Assembly (NCBI GenBank): GCA_002421845.1
Contig: DISL01000089.1
Location: 1 to 5,594, forward strand
Direction: 5' to 3'
DNA: 5,594 nucleotides
Origin: Epsilonproteobacteria bacterium UBA6211
GTDB lineage: Bacteria; Campylobacterota; Campylobacteria; Campylobacterales; Arcobacteraceae
How positions within the stretch are numbered: the first letter of the stretch is position 1; every line of letters begins with the position of its first letter. Shown piece after piece: positions 1 through 5,594 of this stretch. Position numbers and translations under genes: made by a program. Under the pieces are notes generated by a model, which ran no database searches, was not told the DNA's origin, and was given only the letters and a program-made list of their open reading frames with translations.

Positions 1-825
1 TTTTGCTGCTTCTGCTGATCTTGAAGCAAGATTTCTTACCTCTTGAGCAACAACAGCAAATCCTTTACCAGCTTCACCAGCAGTTGCTGCTTCAACGGCT
101 GCATTAAAAGAAAGAATATTTGTTTGGAATGCTATCTCTTGAATCATAGTAATTACGCTTGAAATATCTTTGCTTTTTTGAACCAAAGAGTTTACGATAA
201 CATTTTCGTTTTCTATCTCTTTATGAAGGAGTGTAGTATCCGATACTATATCTTGAGTTAGTTTAAGACCTCTGGTAGAACCTGTAGCCGTCTCTTTTGA
301 CTCTCTCATCATACTTTCAAGTTCTCCAAGTAAATCTAAGTAAACATTTTGAGTATTTGTAAGAGACTGATTTATATTTTGGTTATGTTTATGAAGTAAT
401 CCATCGTCTTTATCATCATGTATAGATGTTTTTTTCAATGATACCACAAGTTTGTCATTAATTTTGTGTGCTACCATATTCGCTTCACAATCATCTAATA
501 TCACTCTATTTGAGCCACTTCGTGCAGCTTCTAATACTTGTGAAGGGTTATCTAAATTTGATTTGGCTCTGGCATTGATAAACTTTACATTACCGCTACC
601 GTCAAAAACAACCAAGCCTTCTTCTTGTGAGATAGAAGCTATTTGCTTATACTCTTCAAGCTCTTTTTTGATAAGTTGCCTCTCTTGTTCAAAACTATTT
701 TCTAAAGCTTTTTGTTGTGTGTTAAAAGACTCTTGCTGCTTTGCAAGTTCTGTTTGTAAAGCATTGATTTGAGATTGAAGTCTAGTTATCTCTGCTTCGA
801 GTTCTTTTGATTTGCCAAAAAACAT
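1..825 (-). CDS. Soluble methyl-accepting chemotaxis protein with PAS-like N-terminal region (partial, C-terminus off the left edge)
   Basis: The protein is a chemoreceptor that would signal through CheA/CheW to the flagellar motor. The frame is open from ATG (825-823) to base 1, giving 275 residues with no stop. An AGGAG ribosome-binding site at 836-832, 6 nt before the ATG, supports this start. Residues about 5-60 are Glu/Gln/Lys-rich and likely coiled coil. Residues about 63-130 (GLVVFDGSGNVKFINARA and following) look like a short, degenerate PAS-type sensor. Residues about 145-275 are the signalling helices, with the conserved hairpin at 231-262 (IAFQTN, NAAVEAATAGEAGKGF, FAVVAQEV). There is no hydrophobic transmembrane segment and no clear HAMP domain, so a cytoplasmic receptor is inferred. 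A short acidic and His-containing linker (HDDKDDGLLHKH) lies at about 136-147. The hairpin carries substitutions at positions that contact neighbours in the E. coli Tsr trimer (see findings). The ligand is unknown. The MCP assignment is secure; the PAS call is moderate. Confidence 0.95.
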   Translation of the reverse strand, partial: MFFGKSKELEAEITRLQSQINALQTELAKQQESFNTQQKALENSFEQERQLIKKELEEYKQIASISQEEGLVVFDGSGNVKFINARAKSNLDNPSQVLEAARSGSNRVILDDCEANMVAHKINDKLVVSLKKTSIHDDKDDGLLHKHNQNINQSLTNTQNVYLDLLGELESMMRESKETATGSTRGLKLTQDIVSDTTLLHKEIENENVIVNSLVQKSKDISSVITMIQEIAFQTNILSFNAAVEAATAGEAGKGFAVVAQEVRNLASRSAEAAK

Positions 826-831
826 AGCGTA

Positions 832-836
832 CTCCT
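832..836 (-). promoter_or_regulatory. Ribosome-binding site of the chemoreceptor gene
   Basis: The minus strand reads AGGAG six nucleotides before the ATG at 825-823. This is the clearest Shine-Dalgarno sequence in the window and fixes the chemoreceptor start. Confidence 0.8.
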
Positions 837-859
837 ATAAAAGTGTAAAATATTTGTAT

Positions 860-868
860 ATTATCATA
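860..868 (-). promoter_or_regulatory. Candidate -10 region for the chemoreceptor gene
   Basis: Read on the minus strand, this stretch holds overlapping -10-like hexamers TATGAT (868-863) and GATAAT (865-860). They lie about 35-40 nt upstream of the ATG, which would leave a leader of roughly 30 nt. No convincing TTGACA-type -35 box is present, as is usual for vegetative promoters in Campylobacterota. No flagellar sigma-28-type element was recognised. In DNA this AT-rich such hexamers occur by chance, so confidence is low. Confidence 0.3.
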
Positions 869-884
869 TAGTAACTTAATTTTG

Positions 885-901
885 TTGATAAAAAATATCA
901 A
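885..901. repeat. Perfect 6-bp inverted repeat (candidate operator)
   Basis: TTGATA (885-890) and TATCAA (896-901) form a perfect dyad around a five-A spacer, in the middle of the divergent intergenic region. The left half recurs as TTGATAAAA at 926-934, 41 bp downstream and in the same orientation. A dyad between two divergent promoters is a plausible regulator site. No specific regulator family can be named from the sequence, and AT-rich composition raises the chance rate. Confidence 0.3.
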
Positions 902-905
902 TATT

Positions 906-924
906 TTATAAGTTACAATTATAA
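906..924. repeat. TTATAA-N7-TTATAA repeat
   Basis: Two TTATAA hexamers (906-911 and 919-924) are separated by 7 nt. Because the hexamer is self-complementary, the element is both a direct and an inverted repeat. It lies between the TTGATA dyad and the second TTGATAAAA copy. It may be part of an operator, or it may only reflect AT-rich composition. Confidence 0.2.
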
Positions 925-972
925 ATTGATAAAATATGATAGTAGTTAATAATTTCTTAATAATGTTTTATA

Positions 973-978
973 TATAAT
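973..978 (+). promoter_or_regulatory. Candidate -10 box for the receptor/small protein/diguanylate cyclase operon
   Basis: TATAAT at 973-978 matches the -10 consensus and is preceded by the T-rich stretch TTTTATA. It lies 35 nt upstream of the TTG start at 1014, which would give a leader of roughly 28-30 nt. No recognisable -35 hexamer is present about 17 bp upstream, which is acceptable for Campylobacterota. It is the best candidate for driving the three-gene operon. Confidence 0.45.
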
Positions 979-1013
979 TTTCAGTTGTACATTATTATGA
1001 AAGGGTTTTTTGT

Positions 1014-2960
1014 TTGAAAATAGTTAGTTTATTGTTTATATCTTGCGTTATGTTAATGGCTAACAATGAAGAAACAATCAATGATTTATTAAAAAACTAT
1101 AAAGTATCTTCCGAACTTTCTTATAAAACAAGAAATGAAACTATAGGTCACATTAGCGTTATAACCGCAGATGATATAAAACGGTTACAAGCTTATAAGC
1201 TAAGTGATGTACTAAAATCTATAAAAATGTTTAATTATATGGATAACATTTACGGAGTGCATAATTTATCTTTGCTAACAGCTACAAATAGTGTAAGTAG
1301 TGCCGTTAGAATGTACTTAAATGACCATGAGATAAGTTCCGTATATACGCTTTCACCTTTTTTGGTATGGGATGATTTACCTCTTGATTTTGTTTCTCAT
1401 ATTGAAGTTTATTACGGTGAGGGCTCTTTGAGTTTGGGGCATGAGTCCGGAACGACTATAATTAAAATTTATACAAAACAACCTTCCAAAGAAAACGGCG
1501 GTCTTGTGCGAAGTTCAATATCATCAAAAAATGATAAAGAAACATCCGTCATGTACGGTTCAAGTACCTCAAAAGAGTGGTCTTATATGGTATTTGCTAA
1601 TACTTCGCAACTCAAACACAAAGATTATATAGACGGCGAAAAAGTATCAAAAAATGAAGAGAATGAGTATGCTTATATCAATCTCCAAAAAGAGAATTTA
1701 AATATTGATTTTGGGTATGGATATACCAAAAAAGACCCTTTTGTATCTCTTGCAAGAGATATTAAGCCAAATAACGGTTATACATATTCAAAAGATTATT
1801 ATCTAAATCTCACAAAAGTATTTGATGACGGAGTGAAATTTAATATAAGTTTTGACCAAAACGAGAGGGAATTTGAGCTTTTAAACGGTGAAGGTATTAT
1901 GATGCTTCCGGTTATTAATCCTTCCAATTTATTTACTATAGCTACTACAATGCCTAAATATTATCAAGAAAATTTAACATTTAAAAAATACTATGCCTCC
2001 TTATCAAAAGAGTTAAATATTGGTAATCATAAACTTTTAGGAGCATTGACCTATAAGCAAAAAACATATGACACAAATAGTAGAAGTTACGTAGGTATGT
2101 TATTGAATAATCCATCACCTACAAATAAAGAGCTATTATCATCTTTTAGTAAAGAAGAGGTAGGCTCTGTGATGGTTGAAGAGTTGTATCGACTTAATGA
2201 CTCAAATTATCTAATAGCAAACGGAAGGTTTGATTATTATCAAAGAGACGGTGGCTATGATAACCTACAAGAAAAAATGTTTCGTATCGGTCATATTTGG
2301 GAGATGAATGAAAACTTCGGTACGAAGGCATTTGTATCCCATACGTATTTCGCACCTTCATTTTATAACATAGATTTTGCATCAAAATCCAAAACTAATA
2401 ACGGCAAAGATTTACAAAGTGAACCTGTAAAATATTACTCATTAGAAGGGGTATTAGCAGATGAAACAAATAGATTTTCAGCTATGTATATTCATCTTGA
2501 AATAGAGAAGTATTTTACTATAGATGAGAATTCTTTTGGATTTTATAATAGTGACCGAAGTGTATTGGGTGATGGATTGTTGCTTGAGTATGAAAAGATT
2601 TTTGAAAATAGCGACAAGTTTTATATCAATTACGGTGTAGTAAATTCTAATCTTGGTGTAAATTCTTCCAAAAATAGTATTGCTATGAGATATTTTGGTA
2701 CTTTTGAAAAGTTTGATTATTTTGGAGAACTAATATATAAAAGCGGTTATAAACTTCAAGGTATTGATATAAAAGATGGGTATGACGTAAATATTGGGGT
2801 AACATACAATATATCAAAAGATTTAAGTTTTGCACTAAAAGGTGAGAATATTCTAGCAAAAGGTATCAAAGTACCATACAAAAACTATTCAACGGGTGAG
2901 TATAAAGCGCTAAAAAACAACAGTCCGAAAACTATACTTACAATGAAATGGAATTTCTAA
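1014..2960 (+). CDS. TonB-dependent-receptor-like outer-membrane protein, first gene of the operon
   Basis: This is a 648-residue predicted outer-membrane protein with a plug domain and a beta-barrel. A short signal peptide (about residues 1-16, hydrophobic core IVSLLFISCVMLMA) is followed by an acidic N-terminus. The plug spans about 45-157: ISVITADDIKRLQ, then LSDVLKSI, VRMYLNDHE (the usual 'vyvDG' segment), and LDFVSHIEVYYGEGSLSLG ending in IIKIYTKQP (the usual 'IERIEVvrGp...InIiTk' segment). Residues about 160-648 have the alternating, aromatic-rich pattern of a barrel and end in MKWNF, with the terminal Phe typical of outer-membrane proteins. TTG at 1014 is the only usable start: an in-frame stop (975-977) lies upstream with no start codon between, and AAAGGG (1000-1005) sits 8 nt before it. 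Later ATGs would destroy the signal peptide. No clear TonB box is visible. The substrate cannot be deduced; the protein could be a nutrient transporter, a sensor, or both. Its stop overlaps the start of the next gene. Confidence 0.85.
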   Translation: MKIVSLLFISCVMLMANNEETINDLLKNYKVSSELSYKTRNETIGHISVITADDIKRLQAYKLSDVLKSIKMFNYMDNIYGVHNLSLLTATNSVSSAVRMYLNDHEISSVYTLSPFLVWDDLPLDFVSHIEVYYGEGSLSLGHESGTTIIKIYTKQPSKENGGLVRSSISSKNDKETSVMYGSSTSKEWSYMVFANTSQLKHKDYIDGEKVSKNEENEYAYINLQKENLNIDFGYGYTKKDPFVSLARDIKPNNGYTYSKDYYLNLTKVFDDGVKFNISFDQNEREFELLNGEGIMMLPVINPSNLFTIATTMPKYYQENLTFKKYYASLSKELNIGNHKLLGALTYKQKTYDTNSRSYVGMLLNNPSPTNKELLSSFSKEEVGSVMVEELYRLNDSNYLIANGRFDYYQRDGGYDNLQEKMFRIGHIWEMNENFGTKAFVSHTYFAPSFYNIDFASKSKTNNGKDLQSEPVKYYSLEGVLADETNRFSAMYIHLEIEKYFTIDENSFGFYNSDRSVLGDGLLLEYEKIFENSDKFYINYGVVNSNLGVNSSKNSIAMRYFGTFEKFDYFGELIYKSGYKLQGIDIKDGYDVNIGVTYNISKDLSFALKGENILAKGIKVPYKNYSTGEYKALKNNSPKTILTMKWNF

Positions 2961-3409
2961 TGAGAAGTATAATATTTGTTTTGATGATTGCTTCTTATGT
3001 GTTTGGCGGTAGTTATGTATTTTTGATGGAAAAAAACCTAGATGAAAAAGAGCTTGAAGCAAAAATAGTTTCAAAAATAGGTCAAGATGCCTTAGGCAAA
3101 GAGGTATCGGTATATATTCCAAATGCAAATGATAATTTAAAAAATACATACAAAAAGTTTTGCAAAGTAGTTGATAATTGTAAAGATGCAGATTTGATAT
3201 TTACTCCCTCATGTGAACTGGTAGAGAAAGAGTGTCAACCGCAAAACAAAATAGTATTAAGTTCCAATTATAAAGATTTTAAGAAAAATGAGAATATCTT
3301 AGGTGTGTTTTTTTGGTCAAAATCAAGACCTAATATTGTAATAAACGGTAATAGAATGAAAAAGTTTAATATCAAACTTCCAGATTCATATTCACAATTT
3401 ATAGAGTAG
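2960..3409 (+). CDS. Small exported four-cysteine protein of unknown function, putative periplasmic relay
   Basis: I do not recognise the family. The start chosen is ATG 2960-2962, which overlaps the preceding TAA as TAATG, typical of translational coupling. It gives 149 residues beginning with an ordinary signal peptide (MRSIIFVLMIASYVFG, cleavage probably near residue 16-17). An in-frame ATG at 2948 would add only MEFL and has no better ribosome-binding site. The mature part is Lys/Asn/Asp-rich and has four cysteines at 68, 74, 85 and 92 (CX5C and CX6C), suggesting one or two disulfides if exported. Other visible features are DADLIFTPS at 76-84 and a C-terminal segment with GVFFWSKSRPNIVING at 115-130. 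No lipobox, zinc site or enzymatic motif is evident. Its position between an outer-membrane receptor-like gene and a membrane diguanylate cyclase suggests a periplasmic adaptor or ligand-binding protein, in the manner of YfiR. That role is inference from context, not homology. Confidence 0.8.
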   Translation: MRSIIFVLMIASYVFGGSYVFLMEKNLDEKELEAKIVSKIGQDALGKEVSVYIPNANDNLKNTYKKFCKVVDNCKDADLIFTPSCELVEKECQPQNKIVLSSNYKDFKKNENILGVFFWSKSRPNIVINGNRMKKFNIKLPDSYSQFIE

Positions 3410-3413
3410 GGCT

Positions 3414-4616
3414 ATGTCAAAACGAGTTTTTATCAAAAATAATGCTTTTTATTTGACCGTTTTTATCGGTTTTATTATAACGGCTTTGATATTTCTTTTG
3501 ATGGGGACGGTAAAGCTTGAAGAAAAGCTACATAATGAAATATTAAAAGTTTCCACAGACGATATAAAAGCAATATCAAATAATATGGCACAACATATAA
3601 GTAGTCTCTTAAAAGAAAAATATGGCGAAAACAAAAGTGATATAAAAGAGAAGGTATCGGAAGATACAATTTTACTAAACCTTATAGAAGGTGTTATTTC
3701 GCCTATACTAACTAAAAATATTAAATACTCATATATAGTTTACAAAGATGAAAGAGATATTTTTAGATATTTGATTGATGTATCTTATCTGGATAAAATG
3801 GAATTAGGACAGAAATTTGATGCAGATTCAAAAGAGTGGCTTGAGATTTATGATGTTAAAAAAAGTATAACTATTAATCATGAGGATATTAAAGAATTAT
3901 CCATCTCCTATTTGACACCAGTTTTATATAACGATGAGGTTGTTTTTATTTTTGCAATAGATTTTTCTATAGATAAGATTATAGAAATCGCATCGATTGT
4001 AAACATAATACAATATGGCTTATTTGGCACAGTATTTATTATGATTTTATTTGTAGTTTTTTATATGTTGCAGTTGATTAAAAATTATAGAGTCAAGCAA
4101 AGTACCTATGTGGATGCACTTACAGGTGTGTACAATAGAAAATATTTGGAAGAATTTGAAAGATTTGTGAATCTTAACAACTACGTATTATGTGTACTTG
4201 ACATAGATAAATTTAAAGAGGTAAATGATACTTACGGACACGATGTCGGCGATAAAGTTTTAAGGGATGTTGCAAAACTCATAGTGCGGAATTATAGGAT
4301 AAATGAAGATGTACTTATAAGATACGGTGGTGAAGAGTTTTGTTTGTTTTTAAAAAAAGATAGATCATCCCAAATGAGTACATTGGCCGTTATTGATAGA
4401 TTGTATAGTGAGCTGAAAAATACACCCTTTAGTGTTGGGCATGATAAGTTTATAAATATCACTTTATCGGTAGGTATCAATATGCACCCATACGAAAGCA
4501 GAAATTTTAATGAAGCTTTTAAACTTGCCGATGAAGCTTTATATCTTGCAAAAAAAGGTGGCAGGGATAAAGTTATTATATATCCTGATGTGGAATATGT
4601 GGTGGTAAATTCTTAG
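3414..4616 (+). CDS. Membrane diguanylate cyclase with periplasmic Cache-like sensor and GGDEF domain
   Basis: The protein would make c-di-GMP from two GTP in response to a periplasmic signal. It has 400 residues: transmembrane helix at about 11-31, a periplasmic region at about 32-198, a second helix at about 202-222, and a GGDEF domain at about 230-392. The periplasmic part contains SYIVYKDERDIFRYLIDVS and SYLTPVLYNDEVVFIFAIDFS, the beta-strand pattern of Cache/PAS-like extracytoplasmic sensors. The cyclase domain looks catalytically intact: DALTGVYNRKYL (234-245), DIDKFKEVND (263-272) with metal-binding Asp263, GHDVGD (275-280), GGEEF (305-309), and ADEALYLAKKGGRDKV near the end. The usual RxxD inhibitory site five residues before GGEEF reads INED, with an Arg one position too early. 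No EAL or HD-GYP domain follows. ATG 3414 lies 4 nt after the upstream stop and has only a weak, close AGGG, so translation is probably coupled. Cyclase identity is high confidence; the sensed ligand is unknown. Confidence 0.95.
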   Translation: MSKRVFIKNNAFYLTVFIGFIITALIFLLMGTVKLEEKLHNEILKVSTDDIKAISNNMAQHISSLLKEKYGENKSDIKEKVSEDTILLNLIEGVISPILTKNIKYSYIVYKDERDIFRYLIDVSYLDKMELGQKFDADSKEWLEIYDVKKSITINHEDIKELSISYLTPVLYNDEVVFIFAIDFSIDKIIEIASIVNIIQYGLFGTVFIMILFVVFYMLQLIKNYRVKQSTYVDALTGVYNRKYLEEFERFVNLNNYVLCVLDIDKFKEVNDTYGHDVGDKVLRDVAKLIVRNYRINEDVLIRYGGEEFCLFLKKDRSSQMSTLAVIDRLYSELKNTPFSVGHDKFINITLSVGINMHPYESRNFNEAFKLADEALYLAKKGGRDKVIIYPDVEYVVVNS

Positions 4617-4624
4617 CTAGGTTT

Positions 4625-4630
4625 TATAAT
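4625..4630 (+). promoter_or_regulatory. Candidate -10 box for the M48 protease gene
   Basis: A TATAAT hexamer preceded by GTTT lies just after the cyclase stop codon and 39 nt upstream of the protease ATG. No clear -35 box is visible. If used, it would make the protease gene a separate transcription unit with a leader of about 30 nt. Confidence 0.35.
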
Positions 4631-4634
4631 ATTC

Positions 4635-4657
4635 TTTGTATTATACAAAAAATTTTT
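4635..4657 (+). terminator. Weak hairpin plus T-run, possible operon terminator
   Basis: TTTGTA (4635-4640) and TACAAA (4644-4649) form a 6-bp stem with a TTA loop, followed by AAA and then five T (4653-4657). The stem has only one G-C pair, so it would be a weak intrinsic terminator. It also lies downstream of the candidate TATAAT, so it could instead be a leader structure of the protease mRNA or a chance dyad. Confidence 0.3.
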
Positions 4658-4662
4658 AAGGA
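4658..4662 (+). promoter_or_regulatory. Ribosome-binding site of the M48 protease gene
   Basis: AAGGA lies 6 nt before the ATG at 4669, ideal spacing. It supports this start over the nearby internal ATG codons at residues 6 and 7. Confidence 0.7.
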
Positions 4663-4668
4663 TTTGTA

Positions 4669-5594
4669 ATGTTAGAACTTCTTATGATGGCTTATTGCTA
4701 TTATCTGTTTATAAATGTATATGTATCTTTTATGCAGGTTGACTATGTAAAAAAAGCATTGAAACTCAAACCGGTCATTTTGGATAAGGAAAATTACAAA
4801 TTAGCCGGTGAATATTCTGTCGAAAAAGAAAAACTATCCATAGTATCGTCAATGTATGATTTTATGATTTTTATATTATGGATATTTTACGGTTTGAAGT
4901 TTTTGGACGGTTTTGTTAGTATTGACAATAGCATATTAAAAACTGTTGTTTATATCGATTTATTTATCATCATAAACTGGCTTTTAGGGCTTCCTTTTAG
5001 TTTGTATATGACTTTTGTGATTGATAAAAAATACGGTTTTTCAAATATGACAAAAGAGCTTTATATAAAAGATACGTTAAAAAGCGGTGCTTTGTTTTTG
5101 ATTTTCGGAAGTCTAGTTATAGGGGCTATTGCTTATATTGTAGATACTTTACCTATGTGGTGGATTTGGGGATTTGCATTTATTTTTGGAGTTATTATAC
5201 TTATAAATATGCTTTATCCTGTGATTAGAGATAAGATGTTTGATAAATTTGAGCCACTAAAAGATAAAGAGTTAGAGGGTAAAATAGAGTCTTTATTGAG
5301 TAGCGTAGGGTTTAAAAGTAGTGGCGTATTTAGCGTAGATGCAAGTAAAAGAGATAACCGTTTGAATGCATATTTCGGAGGTCTTGGAAGTACGAAAAGG
5401 GTGGTTTTATTTGATACTTTGATACAAAAACTTTCCCATAATGAACTTTTGGCAGTATTAGGGCATGAGCTTGGGCATTTTAAAAACGGTGATATAGTCA
5501 AAAATATTCTCATGATGGGTGTAGTAATGTTTACATTTTTTGCAATTTTCGGAAATCTCGGCAGTGAGGTGTTTTTGACGTTGGGACTTGAAGA
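4669..5594 (+). CDS. M48-family membrane zinc metalloprotease, Ste24/CaaX-protease-like (partial, C-terminus off the right edge)
   Basis: This is an integral inner-membrane zinc protease of the Ste24 type. The frame is open from ATG 4669 to the window end, giving 308 complete codons of a family usually a little over 400 residues long. The active-site motif HELGH is at residues 266-270: His266 and His270 as zinc ligands and Glu267 as the catalytic base. It is preceded by the Ste24-type segment VDASKRDNRLNAYFGGLG (223-240) and KRVVLFDTLI. Hydrophobic segments at about 5-22, 62-79, 93-115, 138-158, 163-183 and 281-297 fit a multi-spanning protein. The third zinc ligand should lie beyond the window. 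Bacteria generally lack CaaX prenylation, so the likely role is cleavage of membrane or misfolded proteins; I know of similar genes in Helicobacter and Campylobacter. It probably has its own promoter and nothing ties it to the upstream operon except orientation. Confidence 0.95.
   Translation, partial: MLELLMMAYCYYLFINVYVSFMQVDYVKKALKLKPVILDKENYKLAGEYSVEKEKLSIVSSMYDFMIFILWIFYGLKFLDGFVSIDNSILKTVVYIDLFIIINWLLGLPFSLYMTFVIDKKYGFSNMTKELYIKDTLKSGALFLIFGSLVIGAIAYIVDTLPMWWIWGFAFIFGVIILINMLYPVIRDKMFDKFEPLKDKELEGKIESLLSSVGFKSSGVFSVDASKRDNRLNAYFGGLGSTKRVVLFDTLIQKLSHNELLAVLGHELGHFKNGDIVKNILMMGVVMFTFFAIFGNLGSEVFLTLGLE

Noticed and set aside
452..772. A 106-codon plus-strand open frame rich in Ser, Cys and Leu
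   Set aside because: It lies wholly antisense to the chemoreceptor coding sequence, which has clear family motifs and a good ribosome-binding site. Its composition is what reverse-read coiled-coil codons give.
880..960. Fur box upstream of the receptor gene
   Set aside because: TonB-dependent receptors are often Fur-regulated, but no stretch here approaches the 19-bp GATAATGATAATCATTATC consensus beyond what AT richness would produce.
1029..1046. Cys11 in the receptor leader as a lipoprotein lipobox
   Set aside because: The residues before it are FIS rather than a canonical lipobox, and the hydrophobic core continues past it (VMLMA), so signal peptidase I cleavage fits better.
2194..2385. 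Minus-strand open frame inside the receptor gene
   Set aside because: It is short, has no family features, and lies antisense to a continuous beta-barrel coding sequence.
2948..2959. Upstream ATG at 2948 as the start of the small exported protein
   Set aside because: It would add only MEFL before a normal signal peptide and has no better ribosome-binding site. The TAATG overlap at 2958-2962 is the more usual coupled start.
2910..3149. Minus-strand open frame spanning the receptor/small-protein junction
   Set aside because: It is antisense to two convincing genes, and its Leu/Phe/His-rich translation is typical of an AT-rich shadow frame.
3449..3669. Two overlapping minus-strand frames near the cyclase N-terminus
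   Set aside because: They occupy different frames of the same stretch antisense to the cyclase transmembrane and sensor region, and have no recognisable features.
4292..4480. Minus-strand open frame within the GGDEF domain
   Set aside because: It is antisense to strongly conserved cyclase motifs and has no supporting start signal.
5214..5513. A 99-codon minus-strand open frame
   Set aside because: It is antisense to the M48 catalytic region including HELGH, and is a shadow frame.

Overview
The window looks like chromosome from a member of the Campylobacterota (Epsilonproteobacteria), probably a Sulfurimonas/Sulfurovum/Arcobacter-type environmental lineage. The base composition is strongly AT-rich, genes are tightly packed, and -35 boxes are hard to recognise while T-rich stretches precede the -10-like boxes. 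The proteins (a soluble chemoreceptor with an EAATAGEAGKGF hairpin, an unusual TonB-receptor-like protein, a Cache-like GGDEF protein and a Ste24-type M48 protease) fit that phylum. This placement rests on sequence style and recalled family resemblance, not on a database search.

Layout. Positions 825 to 1 (minus strand) hold the first 275 codons of a cytoplasmic methyl-accepting chemotaxis protein that runs off the left edge. A 188-bp AT-rich divergent intergenic region (826-1013) carries candidate promoters for both directions, a perfect 6-bp dyad and a repeated TTGATAAAA motif. Positions 1014-4616 (plus strand) form a compact three-gene operon: a TonB-dependent-receptor-like outer-membrane protein, a 149-residue exported protein with four cysteines and no recognised family, and a membrane diguanylate cyclase with a periplasmic sensor region. 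The first junction is a TAATG stop/start overlap and the second is a 4-nt gap. A 52-bp spacer (4617-4668) with a weak hairpin and a TATAAT box separates the operon from an M48 (Ste24/CaaX-protease-like) membrane metalloprotease that runs off the right edge. No tRNA, rRNA, CRISPR array or mobile element was seen.

How the genes may work together. The three-gene operon places one predicted protein in each envelope layer: outer membrane, periplasm and inner membrane, ending in a cytoplasmic GGDEF domain. The simplest hypothesis is a trans-envelope signalling unit in which ligand occupancy of the receptor-like barrel is relayed through the small periplasmic protein to control c-di-GMP synthesis. 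In architecture, though not in demonstrable sequence, this resembles the YfiB-YfiR-YfiN system of Pseudomonas. The divergently transcribed soluble chemoreceptor suggests a possible regulatory link between motility control and c-di-GMP. The co-operonic layout is seen directly; the signalling role is inference and is the main item worth following up.
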